From: Streptosporangium brasiliense
GTDB taxonomy: Bacteria; Actinomycetota; Actinomycetes; Streptosporangiales; Streptosporangiaceae
NCBI RefSeq assembly: GCF_030811595.1
Contig: NZ_JAUSRB010000002.1
Coordinates: forward strand, 4,154,001 to 4,218,000
Length of the DNA: 64,000 nucleotides
Direction: 5' to 3'
The notes beneath the pieces are model-generated. The model was not told the DNA's origin. It ran no database searches and was given only the letters and a program-made list of their open reading frames with translations. Shown one piece after another: positions 30,785 to 38,239 of this stretch (positions are counted from its first letter, which is position 1; every line of letters starts with the position of its first letter). The translations under genes and the position numbers were made by a program.

Positions 30785-31390
30785 TCAGAGCCAGCCCTGG
30801 TCGCGGGCGAGCACGAACGCCTCGGCCCTGCTCGACACGCCGAGTTTGGTGACGATGGCGGCCATGTAGTTGCGCACGGTGCCGTTCGACAGGTGGGTGC
30901 GCCTGGCGATCACCGCGACCGGAGTGTCATACTCCGCCAGCCTCAGCACGTCGAGCTCGCGCGGCGTCAGCGGGCACTCCGGCGCGGTGAGCGCGTCCGC
31001 GGCCAGCGCCGGGTCGACGTAGCGGCCGCCCGCGTGCACCCGCCTTATCACGTCGGCCAGCGCCCCGCCGGGCGATCCCTTGGGCAGGAATCCCTTGGCC
31101 CCGGCCTCCAGCGCCCGCTTGAGCAGGGGCGGCCGGCCGTACCCGGTGAGGATGACGACGGCGCAGGAGGGCAGCGCGGCGGCGAGCTCGGCGCTGACCT
31201 CCAGCCCGCCGAGCGCGGGCATCTCCAGGTCGACCACGGCCACGTGGGGGCGGTGGGCCAGCGCCGCCTCCACCGCCGCCCGGCCGTCGGCCGCCTGCGC
31301 CACCACCTCCAGGTCGCCTTCGAGGCCGAGCAGGGCCGCCAGCGCCGACCTGATCAGCTCCTCGTCGTCGGCGAGCAGGACCCTGATCAC
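30785..31390 (-). CDS. NarL/LuxR-type response regulator
   Basis: 201 aa from GTG 31390, overlapping the kinase stop (GTGA). The receiver domain (residues 1-120) has LLADDEE, the phosphorylation site in VAVVDLEMP and the conserved Lys in AKGFLPKG. The LuxR helix-turn-helix (about 140-200) reads LTPRELDVLRLAEYDTPVAVIARRTHLSNGTVRNY. It is the last gene of a four-gene overlapping minus-strand operon and takes its phosphate from the histidine kinase encoded just upstream. Confidence 0.93.
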   Translation of the reverse strand: MIRVLLADDEELIRSALAALLGLEGDLEVVAQAADGRAAVEAALAHRPHVAVVDLEMPALGGLEVSAELAAALPSCAVVILTGYGRPPLLKRALEAGAKGFLPKGSPGGALADVIRRVHAGGRYVDPALAADALTAPECPLTPRELDVLRLAEYDTPVAVIARRTHLSNGTVRNYMAAIVTKLGVSSRAEAFVLARDQGWL

Positions 31391-32517
31391 AGGGTCACCT
31401 CGAGCGTGAACACGCCGTCGTCGAGGCTGGTGCGGAGCGTGCCGCCCGCTCCGGCCAACCGCTCGGCCATGCCGCGCAGCCCGGAGCTGTGGCGGTCGGG
31501 ACCCGCCGCGGTCGCGCCGTCGTTCGTCACGGTCATCCGCACCTCGTCGTCGTCGTGGGAGATCTCGATCCTGCACCAGCCCGCCCGGCTGTGCCTGAGC
31601 ACGTTCGTGCTCGCCTCGCGCAGGACGTACGCGAGCTGGGCGGCCACCTCCTGCGGCAGTTCGCCGCGCGGCTGGGAGGTGGTGCAGCGGACGCCGGAGG
31701 AGCTGAGCACCCGCTCGACCGCGGTGAGCTGGGCCCGCAGGTCCACCTGGCGGTAGCCGTGCACGGTCTGCCGCAGGTCGGTGAGGGCGGCGGCGGCCAG
31801 CCGTCGCAGGTCCGCGACCTCCTGCGCGGCGCGCTCGGGGGCCCGCTCGGCCAGCTCGGCCTTCAACGCGATCACGGAGAGATCGTGGCCGAGCAGGTCG
31901 TGCACGTCCCGCGCGAATCTCAGCCGCTCCTCCGCGGCGGCCAGCCTGGCCTGCGCGGCCCTGCCGTCCTCGGCCTCCAGCAGCAGGTTCCACAGCCAGA
32001 CGTGCAGGCCGCTGACCAGGACGGTGGCGATCCCGCTCAGCGAGGTGACCAGCACGTACTCGTGGACCGGGCCGCCCAGCCACCAGCCGACCCCGGCGGA
32101 GACGGCCACGGCCGCCGCCATGACGGCGACGGCCACGGCGCGCCCGGCCAGCAGCGGCGCCGTGGCGAACACCGAGGCGCCGATCCATCCCCAGGTCTCC
32201 CACCGCCCGGCGCCGACCGGCCCGGCCAGCGGGATCGAGGCGAGCGTCGCGATCGCGAACGCGACGATCAACCTCCGGTGCGTCTTCCCGGACAGCGCGG
32301 GCGTCACCGCGGCGTACAGCACCCCGGCCTGGGCGGCGGCGAAGGCCAGGACGGCGGCGGCGCCGAGCGCCGCTCTGACCGCGCTCGGCTCGCGCAGCAG
32401 CCCGGCTCCGGGCATGACCACGCCGGCCAGCACGGTCATGCTCAACGTGGCCAGCGTGGCGATCCTGGCCCGGCGCAGCCGCCTCTCCCGCACGAGCGCG
32501 ATTCTAGGCCGCGACAT
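31387..32517 (-). CDS. Membrane sensor histidine kinase (DesK/NarX-like)
   Basis: 376 aa, ATG. About six transmembrane segments occupy residues 15-180, with no large extracytoplasmic domain, so sensing is likely within or near the membrane. The HisKA_3 box is RFARDVHDLLGHDLSVIALKAELAE with the phospho-His in DVHD. The HATPase domain has an N-box (REASTNVLRHS) and a G-box (SSGLRGMAERLAGAGGTL). It overlaps the upstream membrane-protein gene by 14 bp and the response regulator by 4 bp. The stimulus is unknown. Confidence 0.92.
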   Translation of the reverse strand: MSRPRIALVRERRLRRARIATLATLSMTVLAGVVMPGAGLLREPSAVRAALGAAAVLAFAAAQAGVLYAAVTPALSGKTHRRLIVAFAIATLASIPLAGPVGAGRWETWGWIGASVFATAPLLAGRAVAVAVMAAAVAVSAGVGWWLGGPVHEYVLVTSLSGIATVLVSGLHVWLWNLLLEAEDGRAAQARLAAAEERLRFARDVHDLLGHDLSVIALKAELAERAPERAAQEVADLRRLAAAALTDLRQTVHGYRQVDLRAQLTAVERVLSSSGVRCTTSQPRGELPQEVAAQLAYVLREASTNVLRHSRAGWCRIEISHDDDEVRMTVTNDGATAAGPDRHSSGLRGMAERLAGAGGTLRTSLDDGVFTLEVTL

Positions 32518-32884
32518 CCTGTCCTCTCCGTACGGCCAGCGTCGTGAGAACCGGCACGACCACGTAGCCCGGTGCGACGGTGGCGAAGTAGGCGCCGACG
32601 TCGAAGGGGACCATCAGGTAGTGGCAGAGGTCCATCACGATCAGGACGGCGGTCCACAGCAGGCCCAGCAGGAGGCCCTCGGCCGTCGAGGCGCCGCCGG
32701 CCCTGCGCAGGTAGTGCAGGGCGAGGCCGAGCACGATCGTGACCAGGGCGCCCGTCTTCAGCGTCACGAACAGCGCCGTCCCGGTGGCGGCCTCCGGCAG
32801 GGCCTCGACCGCGCCGACCACCAGGGAGACCCAGACCACCCAGGTCGTCAGTCCGTACAGGACCGCTCGTACGGGGAGTCGCAT
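32504..32884 (-). CDS. Small four-helix membrane protein
   Basis: 126 aa from ATG 32884; its stop overlaps the kinase start by 14 bp. Four hydrophobic segments span most of the protein (LYGLTTWVVWVSLVVGAV, ALFVTLKTGALVTIVLGLALHYL, GLLLGLLWTAVLIVMDLCHYL and GAYFATVAPGYVVVPVLTTLAV). It carries acidic/His residues inside helices (MDLCHYLM). No named family is recognised. Being translationally coupled to the kinase, it may take part in sensing. Confidence 0.7.
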   Translation of the reverse strand: MRLPVRAVLYGLTTWVVWVSLVVGAVEALPEAATGTALFVTLKTGALVTIVLGLALHYLRRAGGASTAEGLLLGLLWTAVLIVMDLCHYLMVPFDVGAYFATVAPGYVVVPVLTTLAVRRGQDVAA

Positions 32885-32886
32885 GG

Positions 32887-33327
32887 TCACGTCCCCGGGA
32901 GGAACAGGAGTGAGGCGCCGACCAGGAGGTCGATCCATATGCACCACTCGGCGTACCAGCGGGGCACGACCCGGCCGGCCTTGAGATGGGCGGCGTCCCA
33001 GACGGCGTGGGCCAGCCAGCCGGCCGCGACGACGTAGCGGCCGACGTCGGGATCGGCGACCAGCGCGATCACCGCCAGCAGGATGTACGCCAGCAGCCCG
33101 GCGCCCTGCAGCGTCAGCACGCCGGGCCTGCGCAGCTCGCCGCGGGCGGCGCCGAAGGCCAGGTAGGCGAGCGCCAGGAGCGGCAGCAGCCAGGTGGTGT
33201 CGTCGCCGGGGCGCCAGCTGTCGGTGGTCAGGAACATGAAAAGGCCCATGGCGAGGCCGGCCAGCGTGGGCCAACGCCGCCAGATCGCGGCGGCGGGGCG
33301 GAGAGGGAGAGCGGGTGTGTCGTCCAT
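32887..33327 (-). CDS. Multi-helix membrane protein, first gene of the two-component operon
   Basis: 146 aa, ATG 33327. Four hydrophobic segments are visible. The conserved-looking WLAHAVWDAAHLKAGRVVPRWYAEWCIWIDLLVG carries several His/Trp residues. Its stop ends 2 bp before the next ATG (TGACCATG), so all four genes (this, the 126-aa protein, the kinase and the regulator) are tightly coupled. I do not recognise the family. Upstream, 33328-33565 is GC-rich spacer between divergent and convergent genes. Confidence 0.7.
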   Translation of the reverse strand: MDDTPALPLRPAAAIWRRWPTLAGLAMGLFMFLTTDSWRPGDDTTWLLPLLALAYLAFGAARGELRRPGVLTLQGAGLLAYILLAVIALVADPDVGRYVVAAGWLAHAVWDAAHLKAGRVVPRWYAEWCIWIDLLVGASLLFLPGT

Positions 33328-33565
33328 GTCTCAACGATCGGGCGGCCGGCGCGCAAAGGGCAGATGCGGAACGCACGGACCGGCCGTGCGTTCCGCATGC
33401 CGGCCGGGCCCGGAGCCGGCGGCCCGGTCCGGCCGGGGCCGAGCGCCCGTGGGGCCCCTCAGGGACGCGCGGGTCCCGAGAGGCCCCGTGGGGCCGCCCG
33501 CTCGGCCGGCGCGGCGTCGCGTCCGGCGGACGCGGGTCCTGAGAGGCCCCACGGGGCCCGGAGGG

Positions 33566-36061
33566 TCACTCTCCGGACGGAGCCGGATCTCCGGCGGCCG
33601 GCTCCTCGCCGGACGCGCCGAGGGCGCCGCCCACCGCCGCCACCGTGTGGGTGAGACGGACGCCGGAGCCGTCACGGCGGCCCAGCTCCTCGGGGAGCGG
33701 GACCGGCTTGCCGACGGTGGAGACCGCGCGGGCCGGCGCGGGACCGGCCCAGGCGAGCAGCAGCACGTCTTCGCCCTTGAGGAAGCGCTGGACCCGGACG
33801 CCGCCGGTGGCGCGGCCCTTGGCCGGATATTCGGCGTAGTCGGAGACCTTCGCACCGCCGACCTGGGTGCCGGGCAGCGCGGTGGAGGATCCCGCGATCG
33901 TCACGACCCGGGACTCGCGTGCCGGGTCGACCACGCCGAACCAGATCACCGTGGCGCCGCCGTCCAGCCGGACGCCCGCCATGCCGCCCGCCGGACGGCC
34001 CTGCGGCCGGACGTTGGCGGCGGGGTAGCGCAGCAGCTGGGCGTCGGAGGTGATGAAGACCAGATCGTGCTCCTCGGTGGTCAGCTCCACCGCTCCGACC
34101 ACGGTGTCGCCGTCCTTGAGCCCGATGACCTCGAAGTCGTCGCGGTTGGCCGGATAGTCGGGGACGACCCGCTTGACCACGCCCTGCGCGGTCCCCAGGG
34201 CCAGGCCGGGGCCGTCGGGGTCGAGCGAGCCGATGCCCACGACCGTCTCGTCCGGGGCGAGGGTGACGTATTCGGAGACGGGGTGTCCGCCGGACAGCGA
34301 CGGCGGGTTGGCCGAGGGGGGCAGCGTCGGCAGGTCGACCACCTGGATCCGGATCATCCGGCCCTGGTTGGTGACCACGCCCACCTCGCCCCTGACCGTG
34401 CTGTTCACCACGGAGACCAGCACGTCATGGGCCGAGCGCTCGCCCTCGCCCGCCAGCGGGGAGGCGTCGGCCGTACGGGCCAGCAGGCCGGTGGAGGAGT
34501 AAAGCACCAGGCACGGGTCGTCGGCCACCTCCAGGGGTGCCGAGGCGTTCCTGGTGATGCCGGAGGACTCCAGCAGCACCGTGCGGCGGGGCGTGCCGAA
34601 GGTCTTGGCGACCTGGGCGAGCTCGTCGGAGACGACCTTACGGAGCTTGTCCTCGGAGGACAGGATCGCGGTCAGCTCGGCGATCTCGCTCTCCAGCGTC
34701 TCCTTCTCCCTGTCGAGCTCCAGCTTGTCGAAGCGGGTCAGGCGGCGCAGCGGGGTGTCGAGGATGTAGCCGGCCTGGATCTCCGACAGCTCGAAGACCT
34801 CCATCAGCCGCTCGCGGGCCTGGGCCGAGTCGTCCGAGGAGCGGATGACCTGGATGACCTCGTCGATGTCGAGCAGGGCGATGATGAGGCCCTCGACGAG
34901 GTGCAGGCGCTCCTCGCGCCTGCGGCGGCGGTAGGCCGAACGGCGGCGGACCACGTCGAGGCGGTGGTCCACGTAGACCTGGAGCAGCTCGCGCAGGCCG
35001 AGCGTGCGCGGCTGGCCGTCGACCAGCGCCACGTTGTTGATGCCGAAGGTCTCCTCCATCGGCGTCAGCCGGTAGAGCTCCTCCAGCACGGCCTCGGGGA
35101 TGAAGCCGTTCTTGATCTCGATGACCAGGTTGAGACCCTTGTGCCGGTCGCTGAGGTCCTTCAGGTCGGAGATGCCCTGGAGCTTCTTGGCCGTGACCAG
35201 CTCCCTGATCTTGGTGACCACCCGCTCGGGGCCCACGTTGAAGGGCAGCTCGGTGACGATGATGCCCTTGCGCCGGGGGCTGACCTGCTCCACGGAGCAC
35301 TTGGCGCGCATCCGGAAGGTGCCGCGGCCCTTGGCGTAGGCGTCGCGGATGCCGTCGAGGCCGATGATCGTGCCGCCGGTGGGCAGGTCGGGGCCCGGGA
35401 CGAACCGCATCAGGTCGTCGAGCGTGGCGTCCGGCTTCTTGATCAGGTGGCGGGCCGCGGCGACGACCTCGACGAGGTTGTGCGGCGCCATGTTGGTCGC
35501 CATGCCGACCGCGATGCCGGTGGCCCCGTTGACCAGCAGGTTCGGGAAGGCCGACGGCATGACCGTGGGCTCGGTCTCCTGGCCGTCGTAGTTGGGCTTG
35601 AAGTCGACGGTGTCCTCGTCGATCGACTGCACCATGGCCATGGCCGCGGCGGCCAGCCGGGCCTCGGTGTAACGCATGGCGGCGGGCAGGTCGTCGGGGG
35701 AGCCGAAGTTGCCGTGGCCGTCGATCAGCGGCAGCCGCATCGAGAACGGCTGGGCCATGCGGACCAGCGCGTCGTAGATGGCGGTGTCACCGTGCGGATG
35801 CAGCTTGCCCATCACGTCGCCGACGACCCGCGATGACTTGACGTGTCCCCGGTCGGGCCGCAGGCCCATCTCGCTCATGGAATAGAGGATGCGGCGCTGG
35901 ACCGGCTTGAGGCCGTCCCTGGCATCGGGCAGCGCGCGCTGGTAGATGACCGAGTATGCGTATTCGAGGAAGCTGGTGCGCATCTCGGCGGAGACGTCGA
36001 TGTCGACGATCCGCTCCTCGAAGTCCTCGTCAGTCGGGGGTGTGGTCGTCCGTCGGGCCAT
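33566..36061 (-). CDS. parC: DNA topoisomerase IV subunit A (GyrA-like)
   Basis: 831 aa from ATG 36061 with AGGA about seven bases upstream; the longer frame to 36253 is Arg/Ser-rich noise. The breakage-reunion domain has ALPDARDGLKPVQRRILYSM and HPHGDTAIYDALVRMAQPF, with Thr at the position equivalent to GyrA Ser83. The active Tyr lies in LPAAMRYTEARL. The C-terminal beta-propeller has several GxxKR-type blades. I see no QRRGGKG gyrase box, which supports topoisomerase IV rather than gyrase. Its partner ParE is encoded at 26954-29026 on the other strand; seven other genes lie between, an unusual separation. Confidence 0.9.
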   Translation of the reverse strand: MARRTTTPPTDEDFEERIVDIDVSAEMRTSFLEYAYSVIYQRALPDARDGLKPVQRRILYSMSEMGLRPDRGHVKSSRVVGDVMGKLHPHGDTAIYDALVRMAQPFSMRLPLIDGHGNFGSPDDLPAAMRYTEARLAAAAMAMVQSIDEDTVDFKPNYDGQETEPTVMPSAFPNLLVNGATGIAVGMATNMAPHNLVEVVAAARHLIKKPDATLDDLMRFVPGPDLPTGGTIIGLDGIRDAYAKGRGTFRMRAKCSVEQVSPRRKGIIVTELPFNVGPERVVTKIRELVTAKKLQGISDLKDLSDRHKGLNLVIEIKNGFIPEAVLEELYRLTPMEETFGINNVALVDGQPRTLGLRELLQVYVDHRLDVVRRRSAYRRRRREERLHLVEGLIIALLDIDEVIQVIRSSDDSAQARERLMEVFELSEIQAGYILDTPLRRLTRFDKLELDREKETLESEIAELTAILSSEDKLRKVVSDELAQVAKTFGTPRRTVLLESSGITRNASAPLEVADDPCLVLYSSTGLLARTADASPLAGEGERSAHDVLVSVVNSTVRGEVGVVTNQGRMIRIQVVDLPTLPPSANPPSLSGGHPVSEYVTLAPDETVVGIGSLDPDGPGLALGTAQGVVKRVVPDYPANRDDFEVIGLKDGDTVVGAVELTTEEHDLVFITSDAQLLRYPAANVRPQGRPAGGMAGVRLDGGATVIWFGVVDPARESRVVTIAGSSTALPGTQVGGAKVSDYAEYPAKGRATGGVRVQRFLKGEDVLLLAWAGPAPARAVSTVGKPVPLPEELGRRDGSGVRLTHTVAAVGGALGASGEEPAAGDPAPSGE

Positions 36062-36403
36062 CTGATTTCCTGCGCGGGCACCTCGGCCTTCAGACCGAGA
36101 GGGAAGCGCATCCTCCTTCTGTCTTCGCTGTCTTCGTGGTGTGACGGTGGTCCTCGGCTCGCTGGAGGAGCGTCGGGTCGGTGTGCGGGGTATCGGTATA
36201 TCCCGTGCCGATGGCGATGCGGTAGCGTACGACGACGCGTCCTGTGCGCTCACGCACGGGGAACGGAGTCGTCGAAGGCGCCTCCTCGATGATGACGGGG
36301 CTGATCCGCGGGCTCAACCCCGATCGGCGTGACCGGATGCTGTGCCACGATTCGTTACGATACTCACGCCGTCCGACACTTCCGGACCGTCTGTCGGGAT
36401 CGT
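36062..36403. other. Spacer between a GNAT gene and parC
   Basis: 342 bp lying upstream of parC and downstream of the GNAT gene, both on the minus strand. It is locally less GC-rich than surrounding coding DNA (for example 36180-36260). It probably carries the parC promoter, but no convincing -35/-10 pair was found, and open frames in it look like noise. Confidence 0.5.
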
Positions 36404-36985
36404 TCAGGCGTCGGGCGTGCGAGGCCCGGCCCCCGGCCACGGGCCGGGCGCGGGCCCCTCATACTCGTCTCCGGGGGCGTTCAGCTTGGTGTCGAAGACC
36501 CGGAACCCCCGCGCCCGGTAGTTGGCGAGCGCGACCGGGCTGTCGAGGGAGCAGGTGTGCAGCCAGACCCGCCGGGTGGGCTCCCGCTCCGGCTGCCGCT
36601 CGGCCAGGTCCCAGGCGCGGGCCGCGCCGGTCTCCAGCAGGTGGCCCCCGATGCCCTTGCCGATCGCCCAGGGCAGGAGGCCGAAGCAGGAGATCTCGAC
36701 CGAGGCGTCGTCGCCGGGCACGAGCTCGACGTAGCCCGCCGGGGTGCCGCGGTGATAGGCCACCCAGGTCTCCACGCCGCGTTCCAGCCAGTCGGCCCAC
36801 TGCCGCCAGGTCCACGGCAGCCGCTCGGTCCAGTGCCAGTCGCCGCCCACGGCCGTGTTCAGGAAGCGGCTGAACTCGGGGGAGACGACCTCGGCGCGTA
36901 CGATGTCGACCTCGATCGCCGGCGGCTTCGCGGGGAGCAGGTCGGAACGCGAGGTCTGTTCGAGGTACCACGTTGTGACGTCCAT
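36404..36985 (-). CDS. GNAT family N-acetyltransferase
   Basis: 193 aa, ATG 36985. The core has WHWTERLPWTWRQWADWLERGVETWVAYHRGTPAGYVEL, then an acetyl-CoA-binding region ISCFGLLPWAIGKGIGGHLLETGAARAWDL, and HTCSLDSPVALANYRARGFRVF. Many actinobacterial GNATs of this layout exist; the substrate is unknown. The last 25 residues are Pro/Gly-rich. It is monocistronic and divergent from the TauD-type gene. Confidence 0.88.
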   Translation of the reverse strand: MDVTTWYLEQTSRSDLLPAKPPAIEVDIVRAEVVSPEFSRFLNTAVGGDWHWTERLPWTWRQWADWLERGVETWVAYHRGTPAGYVELVPGDDASVEISCFGLLPWAIGKGIGGHLLETGAARAWDLAERQPEREPTRRVWLHTCSLDSPVALANYRARGFRVFDTKLNAPGDEYEGPAPGPWPGAGPRTPDA

Positions 36986-37178
36986 ATGAGATGCATCAAA
37001 CCACGGTGGCGAGCGTGGCCGGTCCGCCCGCTCCCGCCGGGAACGGCCGCCCGTTCACGTCCGGTCCGTCCGGTCGCTCCCGCCGGGCCCGTCCGCCTGC
37101 CCCCGCCCGGTCCGTCCGGTCCGGGCGGGAGTGATCCCCGGCGCCTTCTCCCCGGCCCGGGCGGGGCATATGCTTGAC

Positions 37179-37192
37179 CAAGCGGTTGCTTG
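37179..37192. promoter_or_regulatory. CAAGC-n4-GCTTG inverted repeat upstream of the dioxygenase
   Basis: CAAGC GGTT GCTTG is a perfect 5-bp inverted repeat with a 4-bp centre, about 85 bp before the dioxygenase start. It resembles TetR-type operators of the A-n-CAAG...CTTG-n-T kind. TTGACC overlaps its left arm and could be a -35 box. No TetR gene is nearby. Confidence 0.45.
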
Positions 37193-37277
37193 ATAGGCGC
37201 GGTCGGGCGACGCTCGGAGCGAGGGGCTGCGGCCCCTGTGATCGGCATGCGGCCACAACCGGAGGGGCGTCCACAAG

Positions 37278-38099
37278 ATGATCGAGTTCAGGCCCGTCAC
37301 CAGGCACATCGGCGCCGAGGTGAGCGGCGTCGACCTACGCAAGCCACTGTCGGAGGGCGAGGTCCAGGAGATCCGCCGGGGCTGGCTGGAGCACAAGGTC
37401 CTCTTCTTCCGCGACCAGCACATCAACGACGAGGAGCACATCCGCTTCGCCGAGAACTTCGGCTCCATCAACCACCCGGCCTTCAAGAAGGACAGCGGCA
37501 CCCCGATCCACATCCTCGACCAGACCGACCCCAAGGGGGAGGGCGGCGACGAGTGGCACAGCGACAACACCTTCGAGCCCGTCCCGCCGATGGGCTCGCT
37601 GCTGCGCTGCGTGCAGCTCCCCAGCGTCGGCGGCGACACCCTGTTCGCCAACACCTATCTGGCCTACGAGACGCTCTCGCCGCCCATCCAGCGGCTCTGT
37701 GACGAGCTCACCGCGATCCACGACATCACGGCCTCGATGAAGAAGGCCATCTCCAAGGGCCACGACTTCGACCTCGCCGAGATTCAGGCGAAATGGCCGC
37801 CGATCGAGCGTCCCGTGGTCCGGGTCCACGCCGAGACCGGGCGCAAGGCGCTGTTCGTCAACCGCTCCTCCACCACCCGGCTGGTGCAGCTCTCCGACCG
37901 GGAGAACGAGGCGCTGCTGCCGTATCTGATCGACCACATCCGCTCGCCCGAGTACCAGGTCCGGCTCAACTGGCGGCCGGGCACCCTGGCCTTCTGGGAC
38001 AACCGCAGCACCCAGCACTACGCGGTGGCCGACTACACCGAGCGCCGCCGTATGCACCGGGTGACCATCAACGCCTTCCCGGAGCACCTGGACCGCTGA
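37278..38099 (+). CDS. TauD/TfdA-type Fe(II)/2-oxoglutarate dioxygenase
   Basis: 273 aa, ATG 37278 with GGAGGGG about ten bases upstream. The start MIEFRPVTRHIGAEVSGVDL, the metal ligands His-x-Asp in DEWHSDNTF, the distal His in NRSTQHYAV and the following basic residues for 2-oxoglutarate are all present. TauD releases sulfite from taurine; relatives act on other sulfonates, chlorophenoxy acids or unknown compounds, so the substrate is open. A 26-bp palindrome follows the gene. A possible TetR-type operator lies upstream, hinting at induction by its substrate. Confidence 0.92.
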   Translation: MIEFRPVTRHIGAEVSGVDLRKPLSEGEVQEIRRGWLEHKVLFFRDQHINDEEHIRFAENFGSINHPAFKKDSGTPIHILDQTDPKGEGGDEWHSDNTFEPVPPMGSLLRCVQLPSVGGDTLFANTYLAYETLSPPIQRLCDELTAIHDITASMKKAISKGHDFDLAEIQAKWPPIERPVVRVHAETGRKALFVNRSSTTRLVQLSDRENEALLPYLIDHIRSPEYQVRLNWRPGTLAFWDNRSTQHYAVADYTERRRMHRVTINAFPEHLDR

Positions 38100-38154
38100 C
38101 CGGCCCACCGGCGGGGGCGCGGGGCCGGCCGACGGGCGGGCGCCGGCGCGTGAT

Positions 38155-38209
38155 CCGGTACGGCCCGCGGGCCGTACCGGAGTGAACCCGCGGGCCGTAC
38201 CGGAGTGAA
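38155..38209. repeat. 26-bp perfect palindrome with overlapping 23-bp direct repeat
   Basis: 38155-38180 is a perfect 26-bp palindrome beginning CCGGTACGGCCC. Its second half plus AGTGAA (38164-38186) is repeated head-to-tail at 38187-38209. The region lies between the dioxygenase stop (38099) and the RecQ start (38240). The palindrome may be a terminator for the first gene; the repeated AGTGAA-ending copy ends 30 bp before the helicase start. Confidence 0.75.
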
Positions 38210-38239
38210 ACAGTCACCGGGACCTGGTACCAATGACCG

